The notes beneath the pieces were generated by a model. That model was not told where the DNA came from. It ran no database searches and saw nothing but the letters and a program-made list of their open reading frames with translations. The translations under genes were made by a program, and so were the position numbers. A DNA stretch of 64,000 bases from an uncultured Clostridia bacterium. GTDB lineage: Bacteria; Bacillota; Clostridia; Christensenellales; Borkfalkiaceae. Positions 7,119 through 16,500 of this stretch are shown here, one piece after another; position 1 is the first letter of the stretch, and each line of letters begins with the position of its first letter. The stretch is taken from assembly GCA_934271735.1 (NCBI GenBank), contig CAKQSB010000002.1, positions 62,001 through 126,000 of the forward strand, in the 5' to 3' direction.

Positions 7119-7388
7119 TCATCTGAGCCAAAGCCTTATTAGCAAATACGTGAGGAAAAATCCGAGAAAAATTACGAGAATTCTCGGTAGCATAGCGGCA
7201 AACATTCCGCTTATCATTGCCCTTTCTTCCTTTTTCGTCACTTCTTCCTTTTGCTTTTTATTTGCTTTTCGGTTTTTATCTCTTTTGGGGCGCGCGGAAT
7301 AAATCGCTCGTCTGTATGCGGGAAGTTCGTTACCGTCCATTCTCGCGACCGTCATTCCGTTATCCCAATCGTCTTTCTTTTTCTTCAT
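7119..7388 (-). CDS. small basic membrane protein, unknown function
   Basis: The 89-residue product starts MKKKKDDWDNGMTVARMDG. Short Clostridia membrane proteins often begin with a similar W-D-x-G-x-T-x-A-x-M-x-G pattern. A very basic, lysine/arginine-rich middle (about 30-60) is followed by one C-terminal membrane helix (about 63-88). An earlier ATG seven codons upstream is less likely, because it would lie inside the predicted -10 box. The promoter places the transcript start on the ATG itself, so the mRNA may be leaderless. It lies between the rhamnosidase gene and the fibre operon. No function is recognised. Confidence 0.65.
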   Translation of the reverse strand: MKKKKDDWDNGMTVARMDGNELPAYRRAIYSARPKRDKNRKANKKQKEEVTKKEERAMISGMFAAMLPRILVIFLGFFLTYLLIRLWLR

Positions 7389-7394
7389 AAAAAG

Positions 7395-7423
7395 ATTATA
7401 CAACAAATTCCGCTCAAAAGCAA
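7395..7423 (-). promoter_or_regulatory. sigma-A promoter abutting the small membrane-protein gene
   Basis: TTGCTT (7423-7418), a 17-base spacer and TATAAT (7400-7395) lie on the minus strand. The expected start point, seven bases after the -10 box, is the A of the ATG at 7388. Confidence 0.65.
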
Positions 7424-7452
7424 ATAAAAACGCAACGCGAAAAACAGGATAA

Positions 7453-10281
7453 TCAGCTTTCGATTTCTATTTTCTTTATTCCGAACGGAACGACGGTATA
7501 ATCTGCCGTGAAATTATCGGGTATTCCGTGTCTCCACTTCCCGGGGAACGTGAACGCGTCCGGACCTATACCCCAATCCTCTTGTATGCCTTTCAAGTGC
7601 AACGGACCGAACATATTTCTTAACGAAGATTTCAGCACTATTCTGATTTCGTTTTCGCCGTTTTTTGCGCCGCTTAAAACACACTCGTTATCGAGTACGC
7701 AACCGCTCGTTTTCTTTCCGTTTACGTAAACGTCCGCGCTGATATAATCTCCGATAAGTTTTATTTTATGGCTTTCGCCCTTAAGATTCACTTTGCCGAC
7801 GATTTCCGCTTTACCCGCAAAGAACTTATATCCGTTCTCGGTAAGGTTGGAAAACGCCGCGCTTTCAAGCGGGAGTTTGCTCTTTCCGATACGTAAATTT
7901 TCATCGAGAAAACAATTCGATTGAACATAAATCGGCTCGATAATCGTGTTATAGACCAACATATTGACCATAGACTCGGTTATCCCCTCGCCGTATAACG
8001 TATCGTAAACCACGGGCGACTGATAATAATTTATCTTGAAAACAATTTCGTTTTCGCCCGTTTTAGTCGCCTCGGAAATATCCGCATCGTAAAATTTAAC
8101 GTCGAAATCGCTATCTGAAATATTGACTTTTTTACCGTTTACCGTTATTTCGGACAAGTTGTTGTTCTGCGCGAGAAGATTAAGCTTAATCGGCTTTTCG
8201 CTAACGCTAAAACGATATTTAAGATAGGTTTCGCCTATATGTTTCGTCCTTATAAGCTCGTCCGAAATCTGTTCGATATGTTTTTTCTTGCCGAAATGCA
8301 CACCGTCAAACGACGCCTCGGCAAAATCGACGATAAGGTTGTTTTTCGTTATGCTCTCGAGAACAAACTTATCCGTAACGTCTTTTGTCTCGGAATAAAC
8401 GTTGGCTTCTTCAGCGAAATCGTATTTTTTAAGCAACACGCTTTCGTGCGGTCTGAGCGTGATTTTTCCGCCCGTCTTCTCGATTTTTTCGGTTAAAATG
8501 TCCGCTCTGCCGTAAGAGAAGTCGACTTCAACGGTAACGGTTTTAGTCTCCTCGGTGTTTAAAATAAAGATAAAATCGCCGAGTTTCCCCGATGTTTTTC
8601 TTACAAGTACTTTTCCGTCCGCTTTAACGGTCTTGTTGTTTCCGATAATCTCTTCAAGAGATACGCTACCGTTCAATTTGTTGAAATCAGCCTTTTCGCC
8701 GTCGCAAAGCGTGGGAAATTCGCCCGTAACGCAAAGCTTTCCTCCTTGCCCGACGAATTTTTCGAGCAAATTGTAAGTGGATTTCTTAATACTCCTTCTG
8801 TTCGGAAGAATAACCGTTCCGTAAGATTTTTCGCCGAGCGTTATCTTTCCGTTTTCCGCTTTACCGATTTTTTCGGCAATAGATTCGTCGAGATAATGAT
8901 ACTGAACTCCGTTCTCGGCAAGGTCTTTTGAAAACTTATAAAAATCATCCTCTATTTTTTCCACGGAAGATTTATCTTTGAAACGGTCGTACGTAAGATA
9001 TACGTCTCTTATCGCATGAACGACGAGAACGTCGGCTTTTTCTTCCGTTTCGGCGAAAATGTAGCCGAGCCGCGTGAAATATTTCAAGAAATCCGCATAA
9101 TTATCCCACCACGGATCCTGGCGGGAAAAAGTCTGCGGGAAATCTTTCGCGCCACCGCCCTGCAAACTGTAATTCATAAGGTGAACAACGAGATAATTTA
9201 CGCCTAAAGCATACTCGTAATCGCCGATATATTTAAGCATTCTTAAATCCGCGCTGTACCCGGAGCATGCGAAACTTTCGCTCATAATCTGTTTTCTGCC
9301 CGTCTGCGCGGCTACGCTTTCGACCTGAATTTCGTCCATAACGCCGTCCATACCGCGGCACAAATGATCTATGCCGGGAATATGCTCGTAAAGATAACTC
9401 GGCATAGAATCGGCAGAACCCCACATTTGCGAGAACAAATGCGGTTCTTCGACGGTATGCCCGGTAAGCTCCGCCCCTCTTTCGTCGCACCAGTCGTACA
9501 ACCGCTTATAGTAATTGACGGTGTAAAGCTTATTAAGCACGGAATAGTATCTCGTTCGGAACCGATATCCGCTTTCGAAATCGTAAAAAAGATAAATAAG
9601 ACCGTCCTTTATATCCTCACCGAACTTCTTTTCAAATTCCTTATCCGCCGCGGGCGAATACGGCGTGGCATAACGGTAATATTGCGGTTCGTCGGTGAAA
9701 AAACCCCTTACGACGTTGCCGAAATACTTTTTAAATCTCTCGTAGTACTTATCATAAGTTTTTTGGATAAACAAACTCACCACGTCGGGATTTAAAATAT
9801 CGACGTTACAAGGCGAAAGTCTTTTATAGACTGCGTAATATTCGCCTTTTTCGAAAGTGTCGTAAACTCTTTTGAAATCCTCGCCGACTTTTTCGTAACA
9901 AGCGAGCGCGGTTTTGTCAAATTTATCGATTTTTTCACATTCGAGATAAGGCGCGAGGTTTTTTTCGTCCTTTAACAGCTCTCCGCCCACAAAACCGCTC
10001 GGATAACCGAACTCGTCGTAAAACCAGACGCAAAGTCCCTCTTTTTCGGCTTTTTCCACGCAGGCGGAAACAACTTCGAACCACTTTTCGGAAAGATACT
10101 CCGTTGTAAGCCCCGCGCGCGCGTGAATGATAAAGCCGCCGTAACCGGCGACTTTCATCTCCTCGATCTGCCTTTCCGCTTCAGACGTTTCAATGTCGTT
10201 GTTCCAGCTCCAGAACGGAACGGGCGCGTACTCGGCGCGAGGAATACTGTTTAATTGTTTAAAAAATTCTTTATCCGTCAT
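7453..10281 (-). CDS. GH106-like alpha-L-rhamnosidase
   Basis: The 942-residue protein begins with the pattern seen in GH106 and relatives: PVPFWSWNNDIE, a helix, then GYGGFIIHARAGLTTEYLS and VWFYDEFGYPSG, which form the start of a TIM-barrel. FFTDEPQYYRY and GHTVEEPH follow and carry candidate acidic catalytic residues. Residues from about 620 onward look like beta-sandwich carbohydrate-binding modules. No signal peptide is present, so it should act in the cytoplasm on imported oligosaccharides. It is the last hydrolase gene of the locus, after the isomerase and the GH78 enzyme. An in-frame TTG one codon upstream is less likely than the ATG used here. Family assignment is from motif memory, not alignment. 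Confidence 0.68.
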   Translation of the reverse strand: MTDKEFFKQLNSIPRAEYAPVPFWSWNNDIETSEAERQIEEMKVAGYGGFIIHARAGLTTEYLSEKWFEVVSACVEKAEKEGLCVWFYDEFGYPSGFVGGELLKDEKNLAPYLECEKIDKFDKTALACYEKVGEDFKRVYDTFEKGEYYAVYKRLSPCNVDILNPDVVSLFIQKTYDKYYERFKKYFGNVVRGFFTDEPQYYRYATPYSPAADKEFEKKFGEDIKDGLIYLFYDFESGYRFRTRYYSVLNKLYTVNYYKRLYDWCDERGAELTGHTVEEPHLFSQMWGSADSMPSYLYEHIPGIDHLCRGMDGVMDEIQVESVAAQTGRKQIMSESFACSGYSADLRMLKYIGDYEYALGVNYLVVHLMNYSLQGGGAKDFPQTFSRQDPWWDNYADFLKYFTRLGYIFAETEEKADVLVVHAIRDVYLTYDRFKDKSSVEKIEDDFYKFSKDLAENGVQYHYLDESIAEKIGKAENGKITLGEKSYGTVILPNRRSIKKSTYNLLEKFVGQGGKLCVTGEFPTLCDGEKADFNKLNGSVSLEEIIGNNKTVKADGKVLVRKTSGKLGDFIFILNTEETKTVTVEVDFSYGRADILTEKIEKTGGKITLRPHESVLLKKYDFAEEANVYSETKDVTDKFVLESITKNNLIVDFAEASFDGVHFGKKKHIEQISDELIRTKHIGETYLKYRFSVSEKPIKLNLLAQNNNLSEITVNGKKVNISDSDFDVKFYDADISEATKTGENEIVFKINYYQSPVVYDTLYGEGITESMVNMLVYNTIIEPIYVQSNCFLDENLRIGKSKLPLESAAFSNLTENGYKFFAGKAEIVGKVNLKGESHKIKLIGDYISADVYVNGKKTSGCVLDNECVLSGAKNGENEIRIVLKSSLRNMFGPLHLKGIQEDWGIGPDAFTFPGKWRHGIPDNFTADYTVVPFGIKKIEIES

Positions 10282-10306
10282 CAATGTTTTTATCGTTTTG
10301 TAAGCC

Positions 10307-10888
10307 TTATTTTATATCGTCGGGCTTATCCTCTAAAACAAGGTCGTAATCGCCGAGTTTATTTACCTTGAAGCCGTTCTTCTTATACTCTTCGTAATTA
10401 AACGCTTCGAGTTCGTCGATCGCAAGCTTATGGAATTCGTAGAAATTATGCCACCAGGTCTGATCCGAGCCGAGCGTTGCCGAAAGATAAGCGTCCGCTA
10501 TGTCGCAACCCATTGCCGGAGCTACGTAAAACGCGCCCATTGCGAGGACGTTTACGCCGTTGCCAGTTATCGCTCTTCTCGCCGCGGGAACGCTTTCTAC
10601 AACGCCTGCGTGAACGTGCGGACATTTGCTTGCCGCAATATGTATTCCCATACCCGTACCGCAGAACAAAAGAGCTCTTTCGTATTCGCCCTCGGAAATC
10701 ATCGCGCCGACTCTTAAACCTACTCTGTGGAACATAAGATCGGTATCGTTAGGATCGCTGTCCTTCTTAACGCCGAGATCGAGGATTTTCCAACCCTTCT
10801 TTTCAAGGTGCTTGACAACCGCTTCTTTCAAAGGAAATCCCGCGAAATCCGCGCCTACAACAAGATATTTGTCTTTTACAGTTTTCAT
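10307..10888 (-). CDS. RpiB/LacAB-family sugar-phosphate isomerase
   Basis: The 193-residue protein opens VVGADFAGFPLKEAVVKHL, the family's phosphate-binding start, and has the active-site cysteine in LFCGTGMGI and a later GNGVNVLAMGAFYV segment. Ribose-5-phosphate isomerase B and galactose-6-phosphate isomerase share this fold; the present protein is about 45 residues longer than RpiB, with an extra C-terminal tail. It sits between two rhamnosidase genes, so a role in breaking down a released sugar is likely, but the substrate is not clear. Standard rhamnose catabolism uses RhaA, RhaB and RhaD, none of which is in the window. Cytoplasmic. A GGGAGG ribosome binding site supports the start. 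Confidence 0.82.
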   Translation of the reverse strand: MKTVKDKYLVVGADFAGFPLKEAVVKHLEKKGWKILDLGVKKDSDPNDTDLMFHRVGLRVGAMISEGEYERALLFCGTGMGIHIAASKCPHVHAGVVESVPAARRAITGNGVNVLAMGAFYVAPAMGCDIADAYLSATLGSDQTWWHNFYEFHKLAIDELEAFNYEEYKKNGFKVNKLGDYDLVLEDKPDDIK

Positions 10889-10930
10889 TATTTTTACCTC
10901 CCGTAATATATCATTACATTTTAAATATTA

Positions 10931-10947
10931 GTCTATAAGTCGATTAT
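10931..10947. repeat. 17-base dispersed motif, copy 1
   Basis: GTCTATAAGTCGATTAT occurs here at the end of the GH78 gene. Identical copies lie at 21837-21853 (inside a hydrolase gene) and 50744-50760 (between mreB-like and queH). Confidence 0.7.
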
Positions 10948-13445
10948 TCGGCTATTTTGAAATTATACTCGCCCGCGGAAAATTCCTTTTTCCCGCTGTC
11001 CGAGATAAAGCTTGCAACCGTGAACGGCGGAACCTCGAGATGCACTTCGATTTCCTTTCCGTTTCTCTTCCATTCCGATTTAACAAGTCCTCTTACCGTT
11101 TTGTATGACGTTTTTACATAATCCACGTCTTTTACAAATACAGGTTCGATCAAGATTTTGTTTGCACCGAACGCCGTTTCGTCTACGTCTATTCCGCCGA
11201 GGAATTTATACAAAAACGCGTCGTAACTGCCGAACATAGGATGATTGAAAGAGTGCATTTCGTTGGTCATTCCGTATTCCCATCTCTCCCACACGCTCGT
11301 CGCGCCGTTGGCAATCATATATCCCCACCCGGGATATTCGGGGTTTTTAAGTATCTTAATCACGTCTTCCGCGTAGCCGTATTTCGCGAGCATATAGAAT
11401 ACGTGACGATAACCTACGTTTCCGCTCGTGCAGTGATAATTTCTTTCGACGACGTCGGCGTGAATGTTCTTCGCAACCTTTTCCGCATATTTCTCTTCGC
11501 AGATACCGAGTGACAGCGCGATTGCGTTTTCGCTCTGCGTTCCGCGGGAATAATTGCAGGTCTTTTCGTCGAAATATTTAGCGTTGATAGCCTTTCTCGA
11601 AAGCTCGATATCTTTTTCGTAAAGCTTGATATCCTCTTTATTCCCGACGATTTCGGCAATCTTCTTCATTTCTTTCAGATGCCAGTGAAGATATGTCGTG
11701 GAAACAAAAATATTGTCGGGCTGAACCTTATCGGGATAAGGAAGAACCCAGTCGCCGTAATAATAGTAATCCATTATGTAATCGGCGGATCTGCTTTTAA
11801 GATATTCTACCCATGCTTTTAAATGCTCGTATTCGTTTTCGCACACCGATTTATCGCCGTAATAACGGTAACAATACGTCGCCATAAGCAAATAAATCAC
11901 GCAAACGGGGTCTGCGGGAACTCCGCCCGTGTAAAACGGAACGGTGTCCGCGATTTCGCCTTTTGCCGTCTGCGAATGGGTTATATCTCTTGTAAACTTC
12001 GGGAAGAAACGAGACATATCGATATTGTAAATCGTCTGATAAACTCTCGAACCGAGGTCGTTAAGCCAGCCGAAACGCTCGTCTCTCTGCGGGCAGTCCG
12101 TTAAAATGGAATGTTCGTTGTTCTGCTCGGTTAAAACGGCTATTTCGTGAAGTCTGTTAAGAGTTTCGTCCGAACAAGCGAACGAACCGACCGTTTCGCA
12201 CGAACTGTGAACATGTTCGCCCGTAATTTCGATAAGCTCGGCGTTTCCTTCTATTTTACATTGAACGAACCGGAAGCCGTGATAAGTAAATCTCGGAGCG
12301 TACTCCTCTACTCCCTCGCCTTTAAGAATGTATTTATCCGAACATCTTGCGGAGCGGAGATTAAGCTGATTTACGTAACCTTTATCGTCGAGCTGTTCGC
12401 CGAACTTAAGCGTTACCGCAGCGCCTCTTTCGCCCTTGACTTTAATTCTCACCCAGCCTGCGAAATTTGCGCCCATATCGGAGATGAAAACGTTTCCGCC
12501 CATATCCGTTCTCGATTTTTCGGGGAACGTACGCATAACCTTTATGGGGTTTATGGATTGAACTTCGAGTTTTCCTTTCGGAGCGGCGGTCACGATCGTG
12601 TACATCCAGCCGTTTGCCCAGGTGGGTTCGTAATCGAGCGTCGCCCAGTTCAACGGATATTTTTCCTCTATTCTCGCGTCGTAAACCTCGCCCGAATAAA
12701 TTCCGTTTTCGATCGTGGGGCTTCCGCCTACCCACCAACCGTTTCCGGGGCCGGAATGATCCTCGAAATACGTGCCGTCCTCAAACTCGACGTAAAACTG
12801 AGCGTTGAGCTTTCTCGCGCCGAACCACCCGTAACCGAGTTCCGCGCCGACGACGTTATCTCCTGGAAGAAGATCATCCATAGGATAAACGCAGTATTCC
12901 ACTCTCTCCGCATACTCCGTTACAGACGGATTAAGCACTTCGTCGCCGATTTTTTTACCGTTAAGGAAAAATTCGTGATATCCTATTCCGCAGATATAAG
13001 CTCTCGCCCTCTTGATTTTTTTGTCGGTCGGGAGCGTTATTTTCTTTCTGAAAAGCAGCGTTCCGCCGTTAAAATTGACGGGGATCGCCACCCATTTGCC
13101 TTTCCAGTCCTCTATATCGAAAAGCGCGGTTTCAAAGGTTTCGACGTCGCCCGAGTAAATTTTACCCGCCTTATCCTTAACCTCTGCCGTAACGAAATAT
13201 CTCGAATGAGATTTAAGCGGCGCGCCGTTATATTCAATTTCAAAAACGTCCTTGAAAGGAAGCCATTCGCTGTCCCAGACGTCCGGGTTGTTTTCCTTGA
13301 CGGATTTTTCGTCGCCGTAAACGGTAATTCTATAGCTTTCTATTTCGGCATTCTCCGAAAACTGCCAGGAAAAACGCGGTTTTTTATTGTCTATACCGAG
13401 AGGGTTGCTCCGGTATTCAGTTTTAAAATTTATTATCCTCAACAT
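10944..13445 (-). CDS. GH78 alpha-L-rhamnosidase
   Basis: The 833-residue protein has the full GH78 order: an N-terminal fibronectin-like module (NPLGIDNKKPRFSWQF), a beta-sandwich with VWDSEWL and FRKKITLP, a carbohydrate-binding segment, and an (alpha/alpha)6 barrel starting near residue 415 with HSILTDCPQRDERFGWLNDLG (the acidic signature of the family), then a C-terminal beta domain. It hydrolyses terminal alpha-L-rhamnose from oligosaccharides or glycosides. No signal peptide is seen, so it is cytoplasmic, acting on material taken up by the ABC importer of the same locus. The stop codon overlaps a 17-base motif (10931-10947) found elsewhere in the window. Start taken at ATG 13445; its ribosome binding site is weak. 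Confidence 0.93.
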   Translation of the reverse strand: MLRIINFKTEYRSNPLGIDNKKPRFSWQFSENAEIESYRITVYGDEKSVKENNPDVWDSEWLPFKDVFEIEYNGAPLKSHSRYFVTAEVKDKAGKIYSGDVETFETALFDIEDWKGKWVAIPVNFNGGTLLFRKKITLPTDKKIKRARAYICGIGYHEFFLNGKKIGDEVLNPSVTEYAERVEYCVYPMDDLLPGDNVVGAELGYGWFGARKLNAQFYVEFEDGTYFEDHSGPGNGWWVGGSPTIENGIYSGEVYDARIEEKYPLNWATLDYEPTWANGWMYTIVTAAPKGKLEVQSINPIKVMRTFPEKSRTDMGGNVFISDMGANFAGWVRIKVKGERGAAVTLKFGEQLDDKGYVNQLNLRSARCSDKYILKGEGVEEYAPRFTYHGFRFVQCKIEGNAELIEITGEHVHSSCETVGSFACSDETLNRLHEIAVLTEQNNEHSILTDCPQRDERFGWLNDLGSRVYQTIYNIDMSRFFPKFTRDITHSQTAKGEIADTVPFYTGGVPADPVCVIYLLMATYCYRYYGDKSVCENEYEHLKAWVEYLKSRSADYIMDYYYYGDWVLPYPDKVQPDNIFVSTTYLHWHLKEMKKIAEIVGNKEDIKLYEKDIELSRKAINAKYFDEKTCNYSRGTQSENAIALSLGICEEKYAEKVAKNIHADVVERNYHCTSGNVGYRHVFYMLAKYGYAEDVIKILKNPEYPGWGYMIANGATSVWERWEYGMTNEMHSFNHPMFGSYDAFLYKFLGGIDVDETAFGANKILIEPVFVKDVDYVKTSYKTVRGLVKSEWKRNGKEIEVHLEVPPFTVASFISDSGKKEFSAGEYNFKIAE

Positions 13446-13467
13446 ATTTGCCGTAATTTCGGGCAGC

Positions 13468-13498
13468 CCCTCCGCCGTTTTGCTAAAACGGCGGAGGG
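13468..13498. other. perfect 14-bp hairpin between surface-protein and GH78 genes
   Basis: CCCTCCGCCGTTTT pairs with AAAACGGCGGAGGG across a three-base loop. No run of T follows on either strand, so it is not a standard terminator. It could protect the 3' end of the upstream mRNA or reduce read-through into the GH78 gene. Confidence 0.7.
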
Positions 13499-13537
13499 AA
13501 ACCCGCGTAAAAGCGTATTTCGCCTTAGTTTGTTATT

Positions 13538-16500
13538 TTATCTTTTCTTTTTGCCGATAACGACAACCATTGCCGCGGCGAGAACGGAAAGTCCCGCAGC
13601 ACCCGCAGCGCTCGAACCGCAGCCTTTTTTGCCGCCGTTCGAACCGTTGGATTCTTCAGTCTTTTCTCTTATCTCGACGATAAGGTTTGCGGTGTAATTA
13701 ACTCCGTTGTGTTTAACTCTGATAGTCAACACCTGCTCGCCTTTTTCCTCGGGGTCGAAACCTACGACCATAGCGTTTGCAAGGTCGGTCGCTTCTTCCG
13801 TCGATCCGTCGCCGTATTCGTAAACGCCCTTAACCTTGGAAAGGTCGATTTCGGTCGTTCCGGGTTCTAAGATAAGTTTTTCGGTTATCTTCAAGCTTAC
13901 GATTTTGTTGGTTACTTTAACCTTAACGGTCGCAACCTTATCGCCGACGCTTTCTTCTCCCGAAAGAGTTACGGTAATTATCGCCTCGCCGACTTTCAAC
14001 GCGTTGATCTTTCCGTTTTCGGAAACGGTCAATACGGTTTCGTCGCTCGAAACATATTTAAACGTACCGCTCGTAGCGTTGGACGGAACTCTTCTTGCGC
14101 CTACGACGGAATTCTTCGAACCGAGCGCGATTTCTATTTCTTCGCTCTCGACTTCGATTCCGGTGTAAGGAATGTAAAGCGACCAGCCCGTACCCGCAAA
14201 TCTGAACATAACGTCTTCCTGCAAAACGGCTTCTCTGTAAAGCATACCGTTTTTATTGCTCCAAGTTCCGTTAGCCGCGTCGGTAACTCCGCTGTGCCCG
14301 TAAACGGTGAGACCTTTCATAAGTTTGATTACGTCGCCCTGTTTGTACATCGTTTCGAAGAAGTTATCGATATCGATCGGATCGGAACCGCCGTCTGCTC
14401 TCGGGGGGAACAACGCGATGTTTCCGCCGCCTAAGAGATACGAGCCGAATTGAACTTTTTCGCCGTCTCTGAGATATTCGATATGATCGAGATAGTTTTC
14501 AAGATCGGCGACCTTGATTTCGGTTTCGCTCGTGAAGTTCGCTTTGTTGGTCGTGCAGTTCGGATATTCAACGAACGTTGCGAAGCCGAACCATTCAACG
14601 ACAGCCGCTTCGGTGAATTTAAGATCTACCACTTCGATAATACGAACGAATATATCGAGTTCGTATTCCGTATCGTCGATCGTAACGACGATCTTAGCGA
14701 GAGTTTTGCCCGTTATCGCAGGAACAACGCTCGTATCTACAGTTTCTTTAAATCTTGCGTTTTCCGCGGTAAGAGAGATAGGCGCGCTCGTGGTTTCATC
14801 GTCGAATATTTTAACAACCGTGAAGTTATCGGGGATTTTAGCTTCCGCACCCTTTTCGGTTACTATATCGTAGCTCGTTCCGAACTTTACGCCCGTTACA
14901 ACGGGAGCGGGTTTAACGTTTACGGTGAAAGAGCTTTCGAACGAGCCGACAACCGCTTTGATTACGGTCGTACCCGTCGTAAGACCTCTTACAACGCCGT
15001 TCACGTCAACCGTTGCGACAGCTTCATCAGAGGAAGTGAATTTTGGAGTGAACAACGCGCCTTCGTTAGCGGTGCATCTGATTTCAAGAAGAGACTCGAT
15101 ATAAACGGTGTTTTCTTCTTCGTTATTAGCGATAGCGAAACTCGTTACGTCGTGAGTTGCAGGAACATAAGGAATAAATACGCTTCCGTCGAAAATATAT
15201 CTCTTTTCTTCTCTCATTCCTTCCGCATTATGTCCGCTCTTTAAGGTGAATCCCTGTTTGATCGTAAATATATCGCCTTTCATAGGAGTATATTCGCCTA
15301 CAGGAGAAGGATCGGTTGCCTCAGCAAGACGAGAAATGAAATGTCCGTCGTTTACGTAAGTACAATCGGCAAGGGGTTTGATTTCGCCGTAAGCGTTTAC
15401 GTAAGCAAGATTTGCAAGGTCGCCGGGAGCGTAAGTTCCGTAAGCGGCGTTATTTGCGAGAACAAATTTAACGACTATCGTAGGAGCGCCCCAACCCGAA
15501 GGAACGTAGTTTACGCTTTCAACGGTAATTTCGGGAACAAGCTTTACGTTTACGGTAAGCTCATATTCTTTTCCGTCAACGGTAACGATTATAGTCGCCT
15601 GAGTTGCGGTATCCGTAACGGCAGAAGCGTCTACGGCTGTTTTGAAGCGCGAGTTTTCGCTCGTTAAAGCGATAGGCGTGCTTGTTGCTCCGTCGTTATA
15701 AACTTTTAATATGGTGAAATCTTCGGGAATCTTTACCTCGGTTGCGCCGACGGGAACAAGAATATCATAGCTCGTTCCGAACTGTACGCCCGTTACAACG
15801 GGAGCGGCTTTAACCTGTACGGCATAACTCTTTTCGATTTCGCCGACCTTTGCGGTGATTGTTGCATTGCCTGCCGCAACGCCCGTTATAACGCCCGTTT
15901 CGGAAACGGTTGCGATTTCGGGAGCGGAGGATGTGAACTTAGGCGTGTAAATCGCGCCTTCGTTAGCGGTGTATTCAAGCTGAAGAGTTGCGTCGATATA
16001 AACGAGGTTATTCTCTGCGCTGTTGGTTATTTCGAAGCTCGTAACCTTATGAGTTTCGGCAACGTAAGGAATGAAGCCCTGTCCGTTATAGATATACGCG
16101 CAATCCGCGTTTACTCTTTCGCCTTTATCGGACTGCGTAAGCATAAATCCTTTCTGAACGGTGAATATATCGCCGACCATAGGATTATACTTATTTGTCA
16201 TATTCAAATCCTCAGCGAGACGAGTTATAAAGTTTTTAGAACCGATATACGTACAATCGGCAAGAGGTTTGACTTCGCCGTATGCGTTTACGTAAGAAAG
16301 GTGAGCCTTGTCTCCCGAAGCGTACATACCGTAAGCTCCCGCATCGGCAATGGATACTTCGAACTGAACGGTAGGTCCGCCCCAACTTTCATTATAACCG
16401 ATTGCCGTTACGGTAATTTCGGAAATTGCCGATTCGGGCATCTGCTTGACGAAAGAAGTTCCGTTATAAATGAACAAGGCGTCCTCGCCGAGATAACAAG

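Noticed and set aside
10931..10947. The 17-base motif as a chromosome dimer (dif) or phage attachment site
   Set aside because: Several copies exist within 40 kb, one inside a gene, and no integrase or recombinase is near; a dif site should be unique.
12147..13697. A 516-codon open frame on the plus strand opposite the GH78 gene
   Set aside because: GH78 on the minus strand has clear family motifs; the plus frame lacks any and has shadow-like composition.
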